Source of the DNA: Breviolum minutum Mf 1.05b.01
Taxonomy: Eukaryota; Sar; Dinophyceae; Suessiales; Symbiodiniaceae
DNA length: 64,000 nucleotides
Assembly (NCBI GenBank): GCA_000507305.1
Contig: DF240022.1
Location: 18,627-82,626, forward strand
Direction of reading: 5' to 3'
This document shows positions 59,801 to 64,000 of this stretch, one piece after another. Made by a program: the position numbers and the translations under genes. The notes under the pieces are model-generated. The model saw only the letters and a list, made by a program, of their open reading frames with translations, searched no databases and had not been told where the DNA came from. Within the stretch, counting starts at the first letter, position 1. Each line of letters begins with the position of its first letter.

Positions 59801-59945
59801 CGTCAGTTCCCCACAGCTTCTTCTGGGTCTTTCCGACGCGTCCACGATCATCGCGGCGGTTGTGACGCATCAATGTCTGTGTGGACCAAGAGTCTGGGCC
59901 CATGGCCTCAAAATGGACAGCTTCAAGCAGCGTTGGGGGTGAGAA
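50822..59945 (-). CDS. PFK: ATP-dependent 6-phosphofructokinase, copy C (intact reading frame, 22 exons)
   Basis: Cytosolic glycolytic enzyme, plant-type PFK. Exons: 59945-59802, 59639-59592 (RSGPRKTLHF), 59389-59350 (SAVIVTCG), 59142-59120 (GLCPGLNS), 58835-58821 (VIREI), 58583-58523, 58248-58156 (DIHKKGGTILVSDRG), 58069-58020, 57852-57816 (FVIGGDGT), 57755-57706, 57322-57276 ([11 protein letters not shown]), 56903-56846 (SFGFKTACSEAERAI), 56530-56482 (CIGLVKLMG), 56287-56243 (RHCGFIA), 56096-56005 (VDLCLLPEMD), 55843-55786 ([11 protein letters not shown]), 55720-55645 (KLADVGPWLRDQI), 52344-52309 (IKYIDP), 52087-52045 (TIRAVPANTNDS), 51818-51734 (AMAGYTGIVVGKVDE), 51284-51239 (YVMLP) and 50966-50822 ([14 protein letters not shown], stop). 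The lengths sum to 1341 bases, 446 codons plus stop, with every phase matched. GGDGT and PKTIDND fit the ATP-using plant group. Twenty-one introns: 15 GT, five GC, one GA. The start codon lies upstream, possibly in the exons at 60.5-61.0 kb. Confidence 0.9.
52876..53727 (-). CDS. Triple W-Y-C repeat protein, copy 1 (intronless, nested in a PFK intron)
   Basis: Uninterrupted 283-codon frame, ATG at 53727, stop at 52876. Three modules at about residues 7-53, 126-174 and 232-279 share LVE-x-(I/V)K, then (W)W-x-x-YC, GG, DP-x-(R/K)H(D/E) and a final Leu/Phe helix; for example TWWDYCENHLGGVKDPNRHD and AWWQYCDNQCGGMRDPMRHD. Modules one and two are joined by a Gly/Met-rich linker (72-124: GWKGGGGGKGGMGG and similar). 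A short basic stretch, KRP, precedes module three. No signal peptide or membrane helix, so probably soluble, perhaps nuclear or RNA-associated by analogy with other Gly-rich proteins; that is inference. I do not recognise the module. The gene lies wholly inside the 3.3-kb intron of PFK copy C, same strand, with a clear spliced-leader relict upstream. Confidence 0.85.
   Translation of the reverse strand: MAGKIGLVEQIKGMQRSDPYGRQTWWDYCENHLGGVKDPNRHDEATLATFLNLYNSGGIPPSEPRPETQGFGWKGGGGGKGGMGGAMGYDMMGGGSSWNSMMGGGGAAGGSYGAAGGFGAGGGASLGEFVKTGQRQSKHWTSAWQTYCALYGGGINDPGKHEDSFTKSFIEYVGEIAANGLSALASSQGINLDEVVGQSGGTKRPLGAGQGGMPAKQSRFNDTDNSAQKQGLVEKVKHLQRTNMSSKEAWWQYCDNQCGGMRDPMRHDINSLEAWLASQGASA
53808..53828 (-). 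other. Spliced-leader relict upstream of copy 1
   Basis: Minus strand ACCGCCGCCATTTTGGCT then AGG, directly after TTTTTTCGCAG. The 12 bases GCCATTTTGGCT match the core of the conserved dinoflagellate spliced leader exactly and the preceding ACCG also matches; only the two bases between differ. It lies about 80 bases upstream of the ATG at 53727, correctly oriented. The expected chance frequency of the 12-mer in this window is below 0.01. Confidence 0.8.
54465..55313 (-). CDS. Triple W-Y-C repeat protein, copy 2 (intronless, nested in a PFK intron)
   Basis: A 282-codon frame, ATG at 55313, stop at 54465, about 96 percent identical in protein to the copy at 52876-53727. Differences cluster between module two and module three: GAGQ versus AIQ (one codon shorter), QSRFNDT versus QGRFNDM, and AQKQG versus AEKQA; elsewhere only single changes (for example WTS versus WTN, GAM versus GGM). 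All module residues are kept in both copies. The shared sequence extends only about 17 bases 5' of the ATG (CCCAAGCATTCCCG) and then stops, in each copy just after an AG (TTTCAG in copy 1, TCACAG in copy 2). The 737-bp spacer between the copies is unrelated AT-rich sequence. Confidence 0.85.
   Translation of the reverse strand: MAGKIGLVEQIKGMQRSDPYGRQTWWDYCENHLGGVKDPNRHDEATLATFLNLYNSGGIPPSEPRPETQGFGWKGGGGGKGGMGGGMGYDMMGGGSSWNSMMGGGGAAGGSYGAAGGFGAGGGASLGEFVKTGQRQSKHWTNAWQTYCALYGGGINDPGKHEDSFTKSFIEYVGEIAANGLSALASSQGINLDEVVGQSGGTKRPLAIQGGMPAKQGRFNDMDNSAEKQALVEKVKHLQRTNMSSKEAWWQYCDNQCGGMRDPMRHDINSLEAWLASQGAAA
55357..55377 (-). other. Possible decayed spliced-leader relict upstream of copy 2
   Basis: Minus strand CCGCAGATCTTCTGGCTACA and G. 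Aligned without gaps it matches the leader at 14 of 21 positions, including CCG, AG, TGGCT and the final AG. It ends 43 bases upstream of the ATG at 55313. Suggestive only. Confidence 0.45.
57048..57105. repeat. AT microsatellite
   Basis: (TA)n runs inside a PFK copy-C intron. Similar (AT)n tracts lie at 19722-19742, 33905-33955, 35610-35645, 48105-48120 and 58921-58980. Confidence 0.85.
57618..57676. repeat. (CCA)n tract
   Basis: About 19 CCA units with one CGA interruption, in the intron of PFK copy C between exons at 57706 and 57322. Confidence 0.9.
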
Positions 59946-61014
59946 CTGCGATCTTGCTATATGGCACATGACATGTGAAGATACTTCCTATCATCATATC
60001 ACATTAGAATCACTGTTACTTCCAGTTTCGAAGTTCAAAATAAGAACGTTTACGATCTGCTGATAGGTACACTCAGGACCAACATACATCCTATCAGCGG
60101 GCATCAGGAGAGGGAAATCTTGAAAGGAATCCCGTAGGATCCCACTCATACAACATGCCAAGTGGATGGCGATGATCCTTCCGAAGGCATCCTAAAAAGG
60201 TACCTACCTAATGTATCAGCATACCACAGCATACCAGGGCTTCCAAACCATCTCTCCCGGGAACTTCAAGGAGTTGGTCACCTGCCATGAGTACACTGAG
60301 TATACCTGGAGGTTTGACGTGATGAAGTTCGCCATGTTTTCAGCTGCCATGACCTTGGCTGATGTGAAGGTATCACCCAGGTTCACCACCTGGCGTATCA
60401 AGGGCCATGAAATGAAACAAAATCCAATGAATCTGAGAATCAATGGCTGCCCAATTAAATGGAGCTAAAAACGTCCTTTGTTGGGAAAATCAACACTTCC
60501 AGTCACTGTCGTCAAGCTGCACCTGGAGGCGTCGAATGGTGTCACCGGCCTGGAGAACTTCATTGATGCTGCTCTCCTTGGACAACGCCTGTGTTTTTCG
60601 CAGCTTCTCGGGCGAAAAAGCCAAACAGGGCCCTTGAAACAAACACAGAGGGGACAAGGGAGGATTCCTGGAATTTGGTTTTGGTCTCTAAAAAGATGAT
60701 TGTCCATGTCCATATTTCTTGGAGAAAAAGTAGGCGTTGTTGAGGTTTGCAATTAGATCCAAGCAAACACGTTGGCTTCAATTTTGGCCAATTGGTAGAC
60801 CCGGGTCCACATGGATTGGATAGGTTTGACCTGCAGCTGCTGCTGCAACAGTTCTGCATCAGCAACGCACCACATGTTTTTTCGGCGCCAATGCCATCAG
60901 TCAGGTGGTACTTTCAACGTCCCTCTTCGATAGGAATCCTTCCACAAGTGATGTCGTCGAGCATAGTGCCCATGACGACCACCGTGGCCTGGAAACGTGG
61001 GTTGAACTTGACAC
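59946..61014 (-). CDS. Possible N-terminal extension exons of PFK copy C
   Basis: Three minus-strand coding-like segments upstream of the first secure PFK exon: 61014-60919 (VKFNPRFQATVVVMGTMLDD, ending at a GT donor), about 60880-60770 (ELLQQQLQVKPIQSMWTRVY) and about 60612-60500 (KLRKTQALSKESSINEVLQ, AGDTIRRLQVQL). The last is clearly similar to the copy-D exon at 38.8 kb: E-(I/V)-L-x-A-x-x-T-I-x-R-L-Q-x-x-L in both. So both copies carry the same upstream module, either as part of PFK or as a conserved neighbour gene. Coiled-coil-like composition; function unknown. Confidence 0.45.
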
Positions 61015-61462
61015 CTTTAGACTTTAGATCATTCTGACTTTTGGCTAATCATCCTCTACGCGCGGAAAGTGCCTTCAAAATGATCAACATGCCATGCACA
61101 TCCAGGCACAAAAGTTCGCTCAGCTTCTCTCTCAACACCTCACCCTTTGTTTCTTTGCTTTCTCTCTTCCTTTGTGTCTAGAAACGTGTAATATAGACAG
61201 ACATGTTGACACCGGCTTTTCTGGTGATTCCGCAAATTCCAGAAAGGTGCTTGTCCTCTTTTTTTTCGGGTATGGCTCCTTGCCCCCCCTTTTGCTTCAC
61301 TGCCGCACCTGTGATGGACAACAGGGAGCTACGCATTGAACGACGCCAGAAGATGTTCAAGAAAAGCTGCCAATCGCCTCAGCCCATTTTCATGACATCT
61401 CGCAAGACTTCACTTCCTGCGCCAGAACTGTTCTTACATGTGAGAAAGCAAATGGTGGGAGC

Positions 61463-61834
61463 TTAAGCCCCATTCTCCAAGGGGCCAATCTCATCACGCA
61501 TGGACTTGGCCGAGGAATGGATGGGCCAATTGTTATCCTTGGCAACGTCAATAGCACACTGGGCCAGTGATGGAAGTCTGCGGAAAGAATCAGTGTCTGG
61601 CATGTTCTTCAAAACCCAGTTTGGGTACATCATCAACACTAGCAGCTGGCTCTGATATATCAAGTAATATCACTTCGTCTTTGGCTTTCCCTGGATGCTC
61701 CTGGTAATGCATCACATTTCTTGAAACCCAGCGTCAACGCATTGGTTGCACCTGCCGTTTTCCAGCGCGTAGTCCCACAAATCTCGCGACCAGTCCTCGG
61801 ACAAACTGATGCGTTCAAGGTTTAGAGGCTCCAT
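61463..61834 (-). CDS. Small two-exon gene, about 65 residues
   Basis: Exon 61834-61752 starts with ATG and encodes MEPLNLERISLSEDW then ALENG, ending at AG|GTGCAA. Exon 61577-61463 follows CGCAG and continues in phase with LPSLAQCAIDVAKDNNWPIH and ends ENGA, TAA. The joined frame is 65 codons plus stop. The protein is small, acidic and soluble, with no recognised domain. The start is uncertain: upstream exons could exist. Confidence 0.5.
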
Positions 61835-62315
61835 GTCTGGTTGAGTATCGTTGAGTCTTTTCTTTTAACTGTGAATCAAATGTCAGGGGTTGTGGAGCTT
61901 ATCCAGTGCGCCTAGTTCATATAAAAGTCATCACAATATCTATCTATAAATACATTTATATAATATTAAAAAAATATATATCATATAACCAAAATGTAAT
62001 ACATTCTTCAATTGCATAACTCTATACAGGTAATATTCCATGAGCATGAAGAGAATCCAATGCTTCTCTTGATTCGCAAAGCACCCCGGAGATGTGTGGG
62101 CATCAGAGTTACATAGCTCAGCTTCCAATGCAACGGGGGAAATGGGGGAAATCAAATTGGAAAAAATGCGATGAATGTCAGAAATTATGCAGCCTATTTT
62201 ATGGAATAAATGCATACATACGGTGTTACATACCTATCGTATGGTATCAAATGAGCAGTGTTTTTTTTTTTTGTGTTGTGGCCCCTATACACTGGGAGAC
62301 AGACCTACGCGAAGG
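61835..62315. other. No assignable gene
   Basis: AT-rich (61920-61990) and otherwise featureless; probable intergenic sequence upstream of the small gene. Confidence 0.4.
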
Positions 62316-62831
62316 TTACGCAAGCTTACGCGGCGTGAAAGGTATCTTACGCGGTGGTGTTTTGTTTGGAGTTGCTTACGCCGGTGGTTACGCAAGGATT
62401 TTTCGGCAGCAGGTCTGAAGAAGTCAGCTTTGAGGCAACTTTGTTTATTGTCCCAGAAGTGTCTTCATTACCTTTCATTTTGGCCTTTTGTGGCTTCATT
62501 TCCTTTCATTTTGGCCTTTTGTGGCTTCATTTACTTTTGTGGGGACCTATGGCTGGGGCTCTCAGTTGCTTACGCAAGACTTACGCGGAGGTTACGCGGT
62601 GCTTACGCGGGGGGAGCTGGTAGCTTCTGACAAATGTATACAAATGTACAGTTACCCGCAACTGCAAGGCCACCAAATCCTGCAGGAATCCCAACCCTTG
62701 ATTTTTGAAAATATCATATGAGAAAATCCGCTTACGCAAGTTTGCTTACGCAATGATTTATCATCCACGGATACGCCAAGTGCTTACGCCGCTTACGCAA
62801 CCATGTGAATTTTCAGGTATTGCGCTTACGC
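62316..62831 (+). repeat. Cluster of 14 same-strand TTACGC hexamers
   Basis: TTACGC occurs 14 times in about 516 bases, always on the plus strand and often as GCTTACGC or GGTTACGC, with irregular spacing from 8 to more than 100 bases. About 0.1 would be expected. The motif imposes repeated Leu-Thr-Arg, Ala-Tyr and Val-Thr-Gln words on the three frames, so open frames here are not good gene evidence. Confidence 0.85.
62471..62532. repeat. 31-bp exact tandem duplication
   Basis: The 31-base unit beginning CCTTTCATTTTGGCCTTTTG is present twice head to tail (62471-62501 and 62502-62532), inside the TTACGC cluster. Confidence 0.95.
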
Positions 62832-63559
62832 GCTCTTTTTTTAGTTCCCTTTTCTTCATAGCCCTTTCATTTTAGAAAAAACGCTGCTCAAATGGTATTT
62901 CTAAAATGAAATTACATTGTATTACAGAATATCGCATTGCATTGTACAAGTATGGCATTGTATGCATATTTTATTGTGTACTGCATGGTACCGCAAATAG
63001 TGTATCTACAATATATATGGTCTTATATTGTATTGTATTGAATTGTATTGCTTTATGTTACAAACGCATTGAACCATGATCAATCCTTCTCACTGATATG
63101 CCCAAATGAACAGTCTATACGAACTAATTACACCAAATCAGTCAAATTTCATCCCAAGCCCGGTTTCAGAGCTCCCTTTAAAAGAGGAAAAAACCTGCGA
63201 ATTCATCCAAGAAACCAGGTCTTGGAACAACTCTTTGGCTGTCACTGATGCCTCACAGGGAAAATCCAATAGTAATTCGATGGACTACCACACTGCCTGA
63301 AGTTGAACCTGGAAACTCAAAAATAACTTTCCAACAGTTCCGAAAAGTTTCAGGTTTGAAATTGAACTATAAATAAAAGGCTAAAAGATAGCTGAAAGGT
63401 CCAACAGTTCAAACGTCCCTAGTCTGAGGTTCTGAAAGATTGGCATTTGAAAGATTCAAAAGACCAATGACAAATGATCATGACTGATGATCACCCAACC
63501 ATCCAAAGTCCCTCAACGTCCCACGCCTCACAGGCCAGAGATGGATCCTCTAAGTCTGT
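62832..63559. other. No assignable gene; low-complexity TATTG sequence
   Basis: 62900-63060 is rich in ATTGTATTG/GCATTG words. No coding signal. Confidence 0.5.
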
Positions 63560-63652
63560 GAGAGCTAGCTTGATGTCTGTTCTCAAGCGTCTTGGACTCG
63601 TGAGAGCTCTTCGGTATAGCTCGTTGTCTGTTCTCTTGCGTCTTGGACTCAG
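63560..63652. repeat. Imperfect two-copy repeat
   Basis: GTCTGTTCTCAAGCGTCTTG near 63575 recurs as GTCTGTTCTCTTGCGTCTTG near 63628, each preceded by GAGAGCT. A plus-strand frame runs through it to 63992 but has no recognisable domain. Confidence 0.7.
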
Positions 63653-64000
63653 CAACTGCACCAAGCTCCTCTTATCCTTTGCAAGTTGTGATGACAAATG
63701 GATCAATCAACGTGCCGACAGAGTGGCAAGTGTCTGTCACTTTTGTTCATTTTTGACCCCGCTGTCCTTTGCAATAAGTTCCAGCCACATCAAGTACTCT
63801 TTCCTGAGGATTCAGCTAGGTAAAGTGGTGGAAGCAAAGTTTCAGCACCGTTCTCGACTCTTGACGCTCTTAAATAATGCAGATTTTCCCTGCAGAATTT
63901 CTGAAAACAACCGCCTCCTGGACTTGGTATTGCTACCTGCGAAAGGTGTGAACAAAGCGCATCCCTCTAGATGCACACAAGTAAATATGTAGCTGTGTGC

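Noticed and set aside
62175..62630. 151-codon plus-strand frame with Arg-Leu-Thr words
   Set aside because: The words are imposed by the TTACGC hexamers and a 31-bp duplication; all three frames look similar.

Overview
The window looks like nuclear DNA of a dinoflagellate, most likely a coral-symbiont type (Symbiodiniaceae-like). The reasons, all read from the sequence: genes are cut into many very short exons (15-150 bp); splice donors are a mixture of GT, GC and GA, always with AG acceptors; the few intronless genes carry decayed copies of the dinoflagellate spliced leader just upstream of their start codons; and every gene I can support lies on the minus strand, a 64-kb one-way block. There is an interstitial TTTAGGG-type telomeric tract and a short inverted-repeat transposon.

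The backbone of the window is a tandem family of at least four plant-type ATP-dependent 6-phosphofructokinase (PFK) genes, all minus strand. Copy A is at 12.3-16.2 kb (C-terminal two thirds found). Copy D is at 36.1-38.9 kb (N-terminal half intact, nucleotide-binding motif apparently lost, a possible decayed C-terminus at 28.2 kb). Copy B is at 40.1-47.9 kb (open but with altered active-site residues). Copy C is at 50.8-59.9 kb (22 exons joining into one 446-codon reading frame with all hallmark motifs). I rebuilt the exon joins by requiring phase, length and motif continuity; nothing was confirmed with transcripts.

Other genes sit between or inside the PFK copies. A 3.3-kb intron of copy C holds two complete, nearly identical intronless genes (52.9-53.7 and 54.5-55.3 kb) for a protein with three repeats of a Trp-Tyr-Cys/Gly-Gly/Asp-Pro/His-Asp module and a glycine-rich linker; I do not recognise this family. 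An intron of copy A holds an intronless two-helix membrane protein gene (13.5-14.2 kb). Between copies A and D lie an unidentified multi-exon gene (19.5-22.4 kb), a pentatricopeptide-repeat protein ending in a WW domain (22.6-25.9 kb) and a voltage-gated potassium-channel gene fragment (30.2-30.9 kb). Upstream of copy A are an intronless double NTF2-like domain gene (1.3-2.5 kb) and a polytopic membrane protein gene (10.3-11.4 kb). A small two-exon gene is at 61.5-61.8 kb.

Repeats: a 15-bp minisatellite followed by 42-bp and 106-bp tandem repeats and a dispersed 20-mer (8.4-9.9 kb), several trinucleotide tracts, AT microsatellites, a 105-bp MITE in a copy-B intron, and a cluster of 14 TTACGC hexamers at 62.3-62.8 kb. 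Large parts of 2.5-8.3, 26-30, 31-36 and 44-50 kb hold no gene that I can assign.
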